Source: a virus. Taken from it: a stretch of 27,252 nt of DNA. The position numbers and the translations under genes are program-made. The stretch spans positions 1 to 27,252 of IMG/VR virus record IMGVR_UViG_3300036900_000034. One strand, written 5' to 3'. Under the pieces are notes generated by a model. It saw only the letters and a program-made list of their open reading frames with translations. It was not told the DNA's origin and did not search any database. Shown piece by piece: positions 7,901-15,034 of the stretch (position 1 is the first letter of the stretch; each line of letters opens with the position of its first letter).

Positions 7901-9335
7901 AGAGGTTGACTGTCGTTCCCCCGCCAGCCGAGCAGTCGGTGCTATTCAGTGCATTGCGAACCAGGAAGACGTTGCTGACGTTGGCGCCTGGAGGAAAGAG
8001 CGTTGCGAGTTGCGCGGCCTGGACTGAGATCAGCCCAGCGGGAAAATTCGCGTCCACTCCCAGTGTCTTGAGATTCGGGTCATAGACCAGCGGAGGCAGG
8101 ACGTTCAGCGCGTTGTCGGCCGCTGGAGGGGGGTCGGTATTGTAGAAAATCATGTAGCCGATGTTCCCGACAATCAACTCAGTCGGCGAAGTGGTTGATA
8201 CTCCCGAGCGGGAAATACCGGCCGTGGCTGTCGATGCCTCGAAGTTCGCACCCGTCAAGCCCGTCAGCCCGGTAAACTGCTGCATCGGCCATGATCCCCT
8301 TGGGCCTGCTACCGGGGTAAGCTGAATCCCACCTGAAGCCACGTCTACGCCATTGGTCGCGTTGTCGCTGCGCAGTGAGTCAAAGGCAAACCCATAAACG
8401 GCTGTGATGTGGGAGGTGCTGGTAATCTGCGGGGCTTGCGCTGCCAATGCTCCGGTAAACGTCCAAGTGATGTGGCAGTCGCTTGGCGGGAAGGTGCTCG
8501 ATTCTGCCGCCATCAGGAGATCAACGGAAGAGTTGCTTCCCGAGACAAATGGGTTGGCGCAATAGCCCGATGCAAATCCGGTGCTTCCTGTGGGGTGAAT
8601 GATGGCGTAGGTTCCTGTGATGGGCGGAACAGGCTTCATCTCGAGCGCTGGCGTCGAGGTAGCAGGGACTTCAAAGCTGATATTCGCTGCGCCATCCTGC
8701 CGAGGAATGGCGTTGATGTAACCCGCATCTGGCGCCGGCAGAGTGGTGCTCAGATTGACAGGCCAAACCGGAGACGTTGGAACGTCATCGACCTTGATTG
8801 CAGGCCCGTCCAGCGTGATCTGGTTTGTGCCGAGGTTGTGTACCTTGATTGCCGCGGTATCGACAAAGTTGGGCGTGGTGTCTGTTGCCAGGTTTGAGCC
8901 GTTTACCTGCACATGCACAGCCGCGCAGCCCCCGGTGCCATTTGAGCCTTGTATCACTCCTGATGCGCCGATCGCCGTACATCCTGCCCCTCCACCGCCG
9001 CTGTCCCATGTGGGGATGTGGTCAACTGTCCAGATGAGCGAGCCATCTGGGTGCTTCAGAACGAGCTTGATAGTCGGAGTGCCTACCCAGATTTGCGCTT
9101 CGCCTGCTGCGTTCAAGATGATGGGATTGGGGTTCTGGCTTACTTCAAGATAATCGGTGTAAGTTGGTGTCTGCGTGCTCGTGCCCGCGAGAAATGAGTA
9201 CAATTTACAACCCACGCACGGCGATCCTGTTTCATCTACGAATTGCCACATCGGCTGAACTAAGGGATGTGCCTGCCCATAGCCCAGTGAAGAGCCACAC
9301 AACAGCGCGAACGGGATTAGCCGCTTAAAGTTCAT
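4911..9335 (-). CDS. Tailspike/tail fibre with signal peptide and P22-like head-binding domain
   Basis: The protein is 1474 aa, with GAGG 10 nt before the ATG. Residues 1-21 look like a Sec signal peptide (MNFKRLIPFALLCGSS, then GYGQ). Residues 24-107 match the tailspike head-binding domain: GCKLYSFLAGTSTQTPTYTD, then NPNPIILNAAGEAQIWVG, then KLVLKHPDG and IWTVD, with an unusual CVGC pair (C40, C43). A Gly/Ser/Thr-rich stalk leads to a likely beta-propeller around 680-1030 with an Asp-box (SSTDNGSTW, near 923) and IADPYIL, so it may be a glycan-binding or glycan-cutting module. A jelly-roll-like domain follows (about 1110-1260). The C-terminus ends in AGSSFTLYGIN, typical of phage fibre tips. 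Host recognition is likely. A Sec signal on a fibre is odd. Confidence 0.8.
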   Translation of the reverse strand: MNFKRLIPFALLCGSSLGYGQAHPLVQPMWQFVDETGSPCVGCKLYSFLAGTSTQTPTYTDYLEVSQNPNPIILNAAGEAQIWVGTPTIKLVLKHPDGSLIWTVDHIPTWDSGGGGAGCTAIGASGVIQGSNGTGGCAAVHVQVNGSNLATDTTPNFVDTAAIKVHNLGTNQITLDGPAIKVDDVPTSPVWPVNLSTTLPAPDAGYINAIPRQDGAANISFEVPATSTPALEMKPVPPITGTYAIIHPTGSTGFASGYCANPFVSGSNSSVDLLMAAESSTFPPSDCHITWTFTGALAAQAPQITSTSHITAVYGFAFDSLRSDNATNGVDVASGGIQLTPVAGPRGSWPMQQFTGLTGLTGANFEASTATAGISRSGVSTTSPTELIVGNIGYMIFYNTDPPPAADNALNVLPPLVYDPNLKTLGVDANFPAGLISVQAAQLATLFPPGANVSNVFLVRNALNSTDCSAGGGTTVNLCVSNGTSYSVFSAGGGGGGGVTNVATDATMTGGPITTTGTLGVNLANAFIWTASHTFNLGLTIASGHSLTNTGVADGCGTWASGVLGSTGTPCGSGGGGSGTVSGQAANVIGKATNATTTGAQSALSDNGTTVTSTEPIAVTAIGASQIALTYNATPVVPGSGTTAVYGVDSSGHAVGSEAGGAASRFCTAANGVCAAGTSTEVWDRMGVVIGAQAGDANAQVLEPSAMWDSSPEVLTNDAEVVKMEWTTGWWPTAGGGRGIGLCFGESADGIQPPKRIQGGCPLAATVNYGRGYMLPTRQSGNLVVLATNINTGSGDIFTGTTMAGLTKTTTGAMSCGGSSIETANSLQNWAVVNTSGNNWTAIYECQTSAAHFQLFKATSTTGYTGSYTKAGAPVIGNNANTIGGNCLSASGVWLYYDGTKLWAAIHCGTSDPLTPYIYIGSSTDNGSTWTFPSRPNLTVQNQNEGIGSSLAQIADPYILPDFSGAQNGGNRVTMYYDAIENSCVAPTCVVPSYINAVTINDTLANVLANGSIDGGNFRNIPEIQINTNPISLNDAPNFVSNPLSEIQLVDQGKGTVAVGHYTALDYFQGTATTALTSHTDTYGNTYAQYTNNNSSPQGVPTIQGTVNPGTAELTTGASPTYGDVLSTLTPVTTDYTVTARCWLVTSTGECGVFARASSAAATHYYANINGTGAITLFKTVAGTPTTLGTATFVIPTNVALTLSLQVSGTSTTTLKVYLGNVLELTATDSSSPITAVGQAGFRITGNSRTIITMFSVQQAATAVNVTGVSPVVVTPSGTTYAVSCPTCSTGSASAMTNITGSVTATGCTVSNGVCTVSGSTTSVVTFSVIPGTFNHLKMIFNGIGDSTWQSVPLTINADTSAHYADEGYFVTGTGTITGLSAVSATACKGLYLAASGAVAGSAEFLFPFYAQTSFGKTVVQEMMSYPSVSSATNNGALHSTCLWNQTSAITSFTSTVGSGHFAAGSSFTLYGIN

Positions 9336-9374
9336 CTTGATATGTCCTCTTGAGCAGTGCTAGAGTGTGAGCCT

Positions 9375-9482
9375 ATGCTTGATGTCGTGCTGACGGTCGT
9401 TGTGACCTATCTTTTGGTGCATACGGCCCTTATCTTAGGCTACGCATCCATAAAACTCATTCGTTGGATAGGTGACCGCTGA
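9375..9482 (+). CDS. Possible 35-aa membrane protein on the opposite strand
   Basis: The widest gap in the operon (148 nt) contains a plus-strand ORF from ATG to TGA that ends just short of the neighbouring stop. It begins MLDVVLTVVVTYLLVHTALI and ends with a short basic tail (KLIRWIGDR), which is one membrane helix with positive residues on one side. No clear Shine-Dalgarno precedes it. It would be the only gene on this strand. It may be a chance ORF. Confidence 0.25.
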   Translation: MLDVVLTVVVTYLLVHTALILGYASIKLIRWIGDR

Positions 9483-9483
9483 A

Positions 9484-10854
9484 TTACTGGCGACCCTGGG
9501 CCGCGAGAAATCGCTGAATTGCTAAATCCCGCATTTGCTGAGGTGTCAATTGTGGATTCTGGGGTTTATAGTTCTGTGCGTTATTGCCCAAGCCATTAGG
9601 GGATACGCCTTCCACCGGAAGACTCTCCGCTGGGGTAAGGCGCTCCCCAAGCGAGGAAAGAGCCTTGCCACCACGAAATAGGCCTGTCGCTATGGCCGTC
9701 TTTCCCGGCACGCTATCTATTGCGGCGCCAGCCGCTAGCCCAAGAAGGGGGTTGCCCTCCATGCCGCCAGCCATCGCACCTGTTCCCAGCATTAGAGCCT
9801 TGTATATATGCGCAGTTAGCGGTCGAGAGCCGGTATTCGCGCGCTCTTCTGCCCTGCCCGACATCTTCAGCAGGTCCATGTAGTTCTGATTGAGCGGGGC
9901 TGTTTCGGGAATGGCTTCCTGCAGCACTCCCGAGAGCCCACCGACCTGCTGCTGGGTGACCGACTTTAACCCTACTTGCGTTGGATCTGACCAGCTTGTT
10001 GCTTTTGCCAGATCCTTCTTCATTTTCCAGACTTGTGAGGGGGTAAAGCCGCCCTGGGCTTGGCCTTCATCAAACACTTTCTTAAAAGTGGAGGCATGAT
10101 ATTTCAGGTCATCCAACAGGCCCTTGGGGGCTCCGACGCCGGTAGCCACTTCGTGCGCTTCTTTCATCGGCTCCGCAATAGCATTAGCCACATCTTCAAC
10201 CGGGATTAGTTTCCCAGATGCGTCGGCCGCCTTGTATGCCGCGTCGAGCTTTTGCCCTGTCGCATCAGCAGCATCGGCAGACTTCTCCGCAAGGCTGCGC
10301 ATGGATATTGCAGGACCATTCCCGGTCTCTAGGTAACCCCTGCCGGGATTAGCGCCGCGCTTGAAATCGGCTTTGAGCGTCCCCACCGTCTTGTTAATCA
10401 AGCCGGTGCCGGCGTCTTGCGCTGCGTTGCCTACTGCCGTTGCCGCTGTGCCTGTACCCTTCTTGACGAGCGCCGCGGCGGGTTCTGCTACTTCTCCTGC
10501 GGCGTTGCCGAGAACTGCCCCGCCCACAAGGTTTCCGGCTGTCTGTGCTGGGTTGTCGATCGCAGATTGGATCATCTGCTTTCCGGTGTCGTATGGGTGC
10601 GCGATCATCTGCCCCATGCCCGAGAGCGTATCGAGCGGATGCACGAAGGGCTGCGTTACGCCTTGGATTGCGCCAGCGCCGAACTTCTGCGCCTGATTGA
10701 CTAGGGCAGAGTGGCCCTGCTGCTGCTCAGGCGTGACTGTGGTGAGCTTGTCGACGTATTTCTGGACGATGTTGCGGTCGTCGGACGCATCGGGAGGTAC
10801 GGGCGTCCAGCCTGCCTGATCTGGGGGTACGGGTGTCCACGCGCTAGTGCTCAT
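9484..10854 (-). CDS. Candidate ejection protein (gp16 position)
   Basis: The ATG at 10854 is chosen (456 aa): it gives the ATGA overlap and has GGAAG 9 nt upstream, whereas the ATG at 10869 would overlap the previous gene. The N-terminus has a repeated WTPVPPD motif (two copies within 20 residues), a disordered leader also seen in other phage internal proteins. Small-residue helices follow (AGNLVGGAVLGNAAGEVAEP, AAALVKKGTGTAATAVGNAA) that could insert into a membrane. The middle has KSADAADATGQKLDAAYKAAD and PSQVWKMKKDLAKATSWSD. A second hydrophobic Gly/Ala region lies at about 355-395. It may help the genome cross the host envelope; this is inferred. Confidence 0.62.
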   Translation of the reverse strand: MSTSAWTPVPPDQAGWTPVPPDASDDRNIVQKYVDKLTTVTPEQQQGHSALVNQAQKFGAGAIQGVTQPFVHPLDTLSGMGQMIAHPYDTGKQMIQSAIDNPAQTAGNLVGGAVLGNAAGEVAEPAAALVKKGTGTAATAVGNAAQDAGTGLINKTVGTLKADFKRGANPGRGYLETGNGPAISMRSLAEKSADAADATGQKLDAAYKAADASGKLIPVEDVANAIAEPMKEAHEVATGVGAPKGLLDDLKYHASTFKKVFDEGQAQGGFTPSQVWKMKKDLAKATSWSDPTQVGLKSVTQQQVGGLSGVLQEAIPETAPLNQNYMDLLKMSGRAEERANTGSRPLTAHIYKALMLGTGAMAGGMEGNPLLGLAAGAAIDSVPGKTAIATGLFRGGKALSSLGERLTPAESLPVEGVSPNGLGNNAQNYKPQNPQLTPQQMRDLAIQRFLAAQGRQ

Positions 10855-12491
10855 TGCTTTAACTTCCATCCAGCCGGGAGGGGTGTGCCTGCTGGTGCCT
10901 GGTGAAGATTCCCATTCTGGTCAACGGCACGAATCATGCCGCTAGCGGGGGCGCCTTGCGCACCGCCCTCCAGAAGCCCATATTTCTGCAACCGCTGCTG
11001 CCCCTTTTGGTCAAAGAACTCGTTTACCGGCAAATCCTGCCCCGTGCTGTTCTTGTACTTCTGGAAAAGTGAGCGAGACTTGCCGCCGAGTAGATCCATC
11101 GTCTCTTTCAATGCTGAATCACGCACACTCTGCCGTGCGGAAGTGAGGCCGCTCGATATCTTATTGCTTTCATCGACTGTCAGCACTCCATTCTTGACGA
11201 GCTTCCCTACTTCACCAGTCAGGAATTCGACATCCTGCATGTATTTGGCAGAGGTGCCACTCTCTATCGTCTTATTGCCCATTGCCGGGGAGAATCCCGC
11301 ATCGGCTGAGTTACTGATTGCCCTATCTGCGTGCTCCATTGCAGTCGCAAGCTGCATGACGTTCTGAGCATCGCCTTTTGTCTTGAAGTCCTGCTTTCCT
11401 TTGTACCGAGCATCGGTATAACTCGGGTCGTAAGTGAGCACAGCATTTCTCAGCGCTTGCGCCTGGACGTTGCGTGCGCTTGCCGATGGGACTGCGATAT
11501 CTCCGTTTGCCATTGCTTTAACTTGCGCCTGCGTTCCGGCTGGCAGCGTCTGCAAATAGGCGTCCCCGGTAAGATTGGTGCCGTTGTCTGTGAGGCCCAG
11601 AGCCAACTTCTGCTTTGCTAACGACAATTCCCCGGGGATGCGCGCGTTTTGCTCCGCGCCTGCTTTGGCAGCAGCCAGCCGAATCTGGCCCTGCTGAATC
11701 AGCTTTGATCCCGGGGCAGTTCCCATCGCAACCGACTGCGCCGAAGGGTCATAGAAGATGCTGTTAGGGTCGCTTTTGCCTTGCGTTTGCTCCGCTTGCG
11801 CTTTCTTTTGCGCATCTTCCAGGAGCTTGTTAAAGCCGCCCATGCCAGCGATTTGCGAGGTAAGGGCCGCGCGAATCTTAGCAGGATCGGCCATTTGCGC
11901 CAGTTGTGACGCCATTTGAGCATGTTGAGGATCCAAGACGCCTTGCTGAGTCAACTGCTGCGCCGCGGATTGGAGCCCGGGCACAAGCTGCTCATCCGGC
12001 AACTGCATCACGCCTGTCATTGCGTTTATCAGCATGTCGTTTTTGGTTTTGATTGCGTTGGCCTGTGCACTGCCTGCCTGGGCGTCATTCTTGGCGATGG
12101 TCGACGCCTTGTCTTTCATGTCGAGCACTTGCTTTTGCAGGGCCTGATATGTGCTGTAAGAGACGCCCGCTTTCCTCGTTCTGTCGAGCAGGTCGTCGTA
12201 GTTGGGCATCGAAGAGGCTTGGGGCTGGGTACCATCAGCAGCAGCGGCCGCGGGCTTTGGGGATGCCCAATCCTGCATGACAGCGCTCATCTTCTGCTGA
12301 TCCTGCTGCTCGCGTTGTGCCTTCTGTAGTTCCAACTGGCCGCTCTGCACGCGCTGCTGCGCCTCCTGCTGCTGCAGAGGAGCCAGCTGCATCATATTGC
12401 GGAGTTGCAAGATACGGCCGTACTGCTCAACAGGATCATTCTGCTGTTGAGGAGCGTGAATGCTTAAAGCCGGAAGAGGGATGCTGCCCAT
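10851..12491 (-). CDS. Candidate ejection protein, Gln-rich coiled coil (gp20 position)
   Basis: This 546-aa, mostly helical protein is very rich in Gln and Ala. Residues about 15-75 form a coiled coil (GRILQLRNMMQLAPLQQQEA, QQRVQSGQLELQKAQREQQD). More helices follow at about 100-310, then a region with TALEHADRA-like and DSALKETMDLLGGKSRSLF segments. The C-terminal domain (LFQKYKNSTGQDLPVNEFFD) is compact. No signal peptide and few cysteines are seen. It lies between the gp7-like gene and another candidate ejection gene, matching P22 gp20. This style of long Q-rich protein is common among podovirus internal proteins. The assignment is from position and composition. Confidence 0.62.
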   Translation of the reverse strand: MGSIPLPALSIHAPQQQNDPVEQYGRILQLRNMMQLAPLQQQEAQQRVQSGQLELQKAQREQQDQQKMSAVMQDWASPKPAAAAADGTQPQASSMPNYDDLLDRTRKAGVSYSTYQALQKQVLDMKDKASTIAKNDAQAGSAQANAIKTKNDMLINAMTGVMQLPDEQLVPGLQSAAQQLTQQGVLDPQHAQMASQLAQMADPAKIRAALTSQIAGMGGFNKLLEDAQKKAQAEQTQGKSDPNSIFYDPSAQSVAMGTAPGSKLIQQGQIRLAAAKAGAEQNARIPGELSLAKQKLALGLTDNGTNLTGDAYLQTLPAGTQAQVKAMANGDIAVPSASARNVQAQALRNAVLTYDPSYTDARYKGKQDFKTKGDAQNVMQLATAMEHADRAISNSADAGFSPAMGNKTIESGTSAKYMQDVEFLTGEVGKLVKNGVLTVDESNKISSGLTSARQSVRDSALKETMDLLGGKSRSLFQKYKNSTGQDLPVNEFFDQKGQQRLQKYGLLEGGAQGAPASGMIRAVDQNGNLHQAPAGTPLPAGWKLKQ

Positions 12492-12493
12492 AT

Positions 12494-13774
12494 CTAACCT
12501 GCCGCCCCGGTGAACGAACCCCAGTCACCGTATGGATTTGAAGTTGCTGCACCGCCGCCCATATTCTGCAATTGATTCAGCAGATAGAGATTCGAGAGGT
12601 TGTTTCCTACACCCCCGACAGCCCCACCCCATGCGTTTGCAGAGCCAGCGATGCCTGAAGCGTTGGCTGCTCCTGCGTTCTGGTAGGCATTGCCCATACT
12701 TTGAGCGGTGTTCAGCAGGTTGCTCGAGACGTTGTTGGATGCTGCCTGCCCTGCGTTCGAGAGCTGGCCGGCCGCTGTCTGCCCGATTCCTGCAATGGCT
12801 GCTAACCTGTTGAACTGGTTAGCCTGATCCGTGTTGTATTGGTTGTAATTGGTGTCAAAGCCTTGCAAGGCGCGCTGGTATACATTCCCGTACTCGCTTG
12901 AGCCGTAATCCTGCCCGAACTGGGTCAGATCCTTGAGCGTGCCCCCGGTCAATACGCCGCCCCGAGCCGCCGCAGAACGCTGCACCGCATCCGTGCCTAG
13001 CTTCAACCTTTCCTGATAGCCGGGATCGTTCTGCATCGTCAGTTCAGTTGGCGCAGTGAAGTGTCCAGAATACGGCGTCATCAGCGAGCCGAAACCACCT
13101 GAAGGCGATTGACCCGAAAGGCCGGTGTCGCCAGATGCGCCAATGACACTAGCGGGGCCTCCCGTAGCCCCGCCAAAGCCGCCGTTGATTGAGCCGACAG
13201 GCATAGCCGCGCCGCCGCCAGGGTTCGCTGTAGGGGCCGTGTAGCCTAATCCGCCCGTATCGCCGGGGAATGTACCGATAGCCGTACCGGGTCCGCCCGA
13301 AGCCCCGCCGAATGCAGGCGAAGCGCTGGGAGGGGTGTAGCCTAGGCCGCTAGTCATCGCCGCTGGCCTGCCAAATCCGCCTGGCCCGCTCGTTGGCGCT
13401 GTTCCACCCGTTGCACCGCTCGGTAGTGCAGTCCCCCCGACTGAACCACCAAGCGAGTGCTGCGGACTGGCGGTAGGGGCGCCGCCAATGCTGGTCATGG
13501 GGTTGATGCCCATCAGATAGCCCAGATTCGACAGCGCCCCGCCGCCATATTGCAGCCACGGCGCCATGTTCTGCTGATTTTGGGTGTATTGCTGCTTCTG
13601 GAAATCAAGCGCGTTCTGCGAAGCGTCGTATTGAAGCTGGGCGGCGTTGTTGGCAGCGCTTGATTGCTGCTTCGCCGCCGACTTTGCCCCGCTGGATGCA
13701 ATCGCAGCACCGCCGACTGACCCAGCGAGTCCGATGCCCCCCAGAATTGCGGTAGTTGCGATTGCGCCGCTCAT
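12494..13774 (-). CDS. Gly-rich virion/ejection protein, P22 gp7 position
   Basis: This 426-aa protein occupies the place of P22 gp7, the first of three proteins ejected with the DNA. The N-terminus is a small-residue hydrophobic helix (GGIGLAGSVGGAAIASSGAK) followed by an Ala/Gln helix (QYDASQNALDFQKQQYTQNQ). This pattern recurs in phage DNA-transfer proteins and could cross a membrane. Residues about 90-240 are Gly/Pro/Ser-rich with an internal repeat (GLGYT...FGGA.GGP..IG). The C-terminal half is helical and Ala/Asn/Gln-rich (YQRALQGFDTNYNQYNTDQA), ending in a Gly-rich tail. A strong GAGGAG precedes the ATG. Ejection function is inferred from order and composition. Confidence 0.65.
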   Translation of the reverse strand: MSGAIATTAILGGIGLAGSVGGAAIASSGAKSAAKQQSSAANNAAQLQYDASQNALDFQKQQYTQNQQNMAPWLQYGGGALSNLGYLMGINPMTSIGGAPTASPQHSLGGSVGGTALPSGATGGTAPTSGPGGFGRPAAMTSGLGYTPPSASPAFGGASGGPGTAIGTFPGDTGGLGYTAPTANPGGGAAMPVGSINGGFGGATGGPASVIGASGDTGLSGQSPSGGFGSLMTPYSGHFTAPTELTMQNDPGYQERLKLGTDAVQRSAAARGGVLTGGTLKDLTQFGQDYGSSEYGNVYQRALQGFDTNYNQYNTDQANQFNRLAAIAGIGQTAAGQLSNAGQAASNNVSSNLLNTAQSMGNAYQNAGAANASGIAGSANAWGGAVGGVGNNLSNLYLLNQLQNMGGGAATSNPYGDWGSFTGAAG

Positions 13775-14235
13775 GCTTGCTCCTCAGTAATCGTGATTTT
13801 GTTCAAATCCTGCCTGCGTGACAGCAATAACTCCGCTTCGTCCGTGAATTCGACTTCCGCATCCTGAACCGTCTTTGCCTGTGTCGGGAAAATCATCGTT
13901 ATGATCACAGGGCCTTTTGACTCAAAAACCTGTTTCCGCCCAGCCGATGCAGGCAGCACCGCGTAACCGTTGATTTCCACCTTTTCAGCGCCTACCAGAA
14001 CGCTTGCACAGCCCACCACAATCACCATCGTGGGGATCTTGATGAGCGCCCCGATCAATCTGGCATTCGGTGGCATTGTGACCGTCCGCGAGTACATCCC
14101 CGCATGAATCAAATGCTCTGTATAGAGCGGCAGTTGCTCTTTTCCCATCTCTACAAGCTGCACTTCGCAGAGCTTGCGGATGATACCCGGTGCTGTTGGT
14201 GGCAGCACCGGAATCGGGATGCTTAATGCGCTCAC
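13771..14235 (-). CDS. Hypothetical 154-aa beta-rich protein
   Basis: The GTG start at 14235 directly follows the previous stop, with AAGG 7 nt upstream. The protein is beta-rich: PGIIRKLCEVQLVEMGKEQL, LYTEHLIHAGMYSRTVTMPP, then a Val/Ile-rich core (KIPTMVIVVGCASVLVG) and GPVIITMIFPTQAKTVQDAEVEFTDE. The strand pattern suggests a cupin or jelly-roll-like fold, but that is a guess. No signal peptide is seen. It overlaps the gp7-like gene by ATGA. It lies among tail and ejection genes, so a virion role is possible. I do not recognise the family. Confidence 0.6.
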   Translation of the reverse strand: MSALSIPIPVLPPTAPGIIRKLCEVQLVEMGKEQLPLYTEHLIHAGMYSRTVTMPPNARLIGALIKIPTMVIVVGCASVLVGAEKVEINGYAVLPASAGRKQVFESKGPVIITMIFPTQAKTVQDAEVEFTDEAELLLSRRQDLNKITITEEQA

Positions 14236-14565
14236 TTAGACCTTCACAGGCCAATGCCACTGGCCCGGCTGATCCCCTTCGCGCGCCGAAGTCACCCAAA
14301 GAGTGTCGTTACCATCAAGAAACACCTGCCCGTTAATACCGGGGATGTCTTGGCCGAATTCATTGGGCCAAATGCGGGCAATGATGCAAGGAAGCTCCGC
14401 GCCTTCGTTTTCCCAATTGCCGATATGAGCCTGTGCGCCAAGCGGCCATTTATCGAGCTTGATGCGATCTGCGATTGCTGACCCGCTGGTGCGTCTGCGG
14501 TTGAGTTGATCTGCATCTTGTTGGGTGAGTTTGTAGACAACGATTCTGCCGATAGTGGGTTGCAT
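14236..14565 (-). CDS. Hypothetical 109-aa phage protein
   Basis: The product begins MQPTIGRIVVYKLTQQDADQ and continues with a soluble alpha/beta region rich in Trp (PLGAQAHIGNWENEGAELPC, WHWPVKV at the end). I recognise the opening 'GRIVxYxLTxxDAxxINRRR' pattern as a small protein seen in many phages, without a known role. It has no membrane segment. It has the best ribosome-binding site in the tail module (AGAAGGAG, about 7 nt from the ATG), and it starts a new cluster after the 31-nt repeat-containing gap. The next gene begins directly after its stop (TAAGTG). It may be a virion or host-takeover protein; unknown. Confidence 0.65.
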   Translation of the reverse strand: MQPTIGRIVVYKLTQQDADQLNRRRTSGSAIADRIKLDKWPLGAQAHIGNWENEGAELPCIIARIWPNEFGQDIPGINGQVFLDGNDTLWVTSAREGDQPGQWHWPVKV

Positions 14566-14576
14566 TTGCTCTCCTT

Positions 14577-14599
14577 CTGATTGATGGATTGATTGATTA
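14577..14599. repeat. Short GATT tandem repeat in an intergenic gap
   Basis: The 31-nt gap between the 109-aa gene and the GNAT stop holds about five copies of GATT/GATG in tandem on the plus strand, some of them continuing into the GNAT stop codon. It separates two genes in an otherwise overlapping operon. Such tracts can vary in length by slippage, but no coding frame depends on it here. Confidence 0.5.
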
Positions 14600-15034
14600 A
14601 AATGCCCTACAAAACACCGTATTGGTGTGCCTGTACTTCTTGTGCAAATTGAGCAACTTTTCGAGACTCCCGCCCGCCGGTGCGCTGTAGAGAATCGCTA
14701 CGCATCCGGCCTGTCTTGCAAATTCCTCCACAGCCGAAATCAGGTGCGCACCGAGCCCGCCTGAGCGATTCGCCTGAGACACAAAGAGACTTTCCAGTGT
14801 CGCAACCTTCTTGCCGTAGTGCGGCAGGACCGTTACCAGCACGGATGCAAACCCCACCATATGTTCCACGTAGAACGCTCCGAACATCTGCACCACTCCC
14901 GCCTTCTCGAGCGCGGCGTATGTCTCAGCCTGGGGGTTTACTGTGCCAATCTCGGGAATCGAGCACTCAGCCGCATATTCGGCGAGCAATTCAGGCGCGG
15001 CGAGAATGTCGAGGTACGTGACGGGGGCGATCAT
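14597..15034 (-). CDS. GNAT-family N-acetyltransferase
   Basis: This 145-aa protein is the size of a single GNAT domain, which moves an acetyl group from acetyl-CoA to an amine. The core strand is FVEHMVGFASVLV-like (FYVEHMVGFASVLVTVLPHYG). The following ATLESLFVSQANRSGGLGAHLISAVEEFARQAG region fits the acetyl-CoA-binding strand and helix, with N-R-S-G-G-L-G-A-H as a form of the Q/RxxGxG/A loop. The last strand is CVAILYSAP. GNAT genes are seen in some phage tail and ejection modules, where their target is unclear. It has an ATGA overlap with the fibre-like gene and no strong ribosome-binding site of its own. The substrate cannot be inferred. Confidence 0.82.
   Translation of the reverse strand: MIAPVTYLDILAAPELLAEYAAECSIPEIGTVNPQAETYAALEKAGVVQMFGAFYVEHMVGFASVLVTVLPHYGKKVATLESLFVSQANRSGGLGAHLISAVEEFARQAGCVAILYSAPAGGSLEKLLNLHKKYRHTNTVFCRAF

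Noticed and set aside
8409-8897. 162-aa plus-strand frame opposite the tailspike gene
   Set aside because: Arg/Cys/Gly-rich antisense shadow with no recognisable motif.
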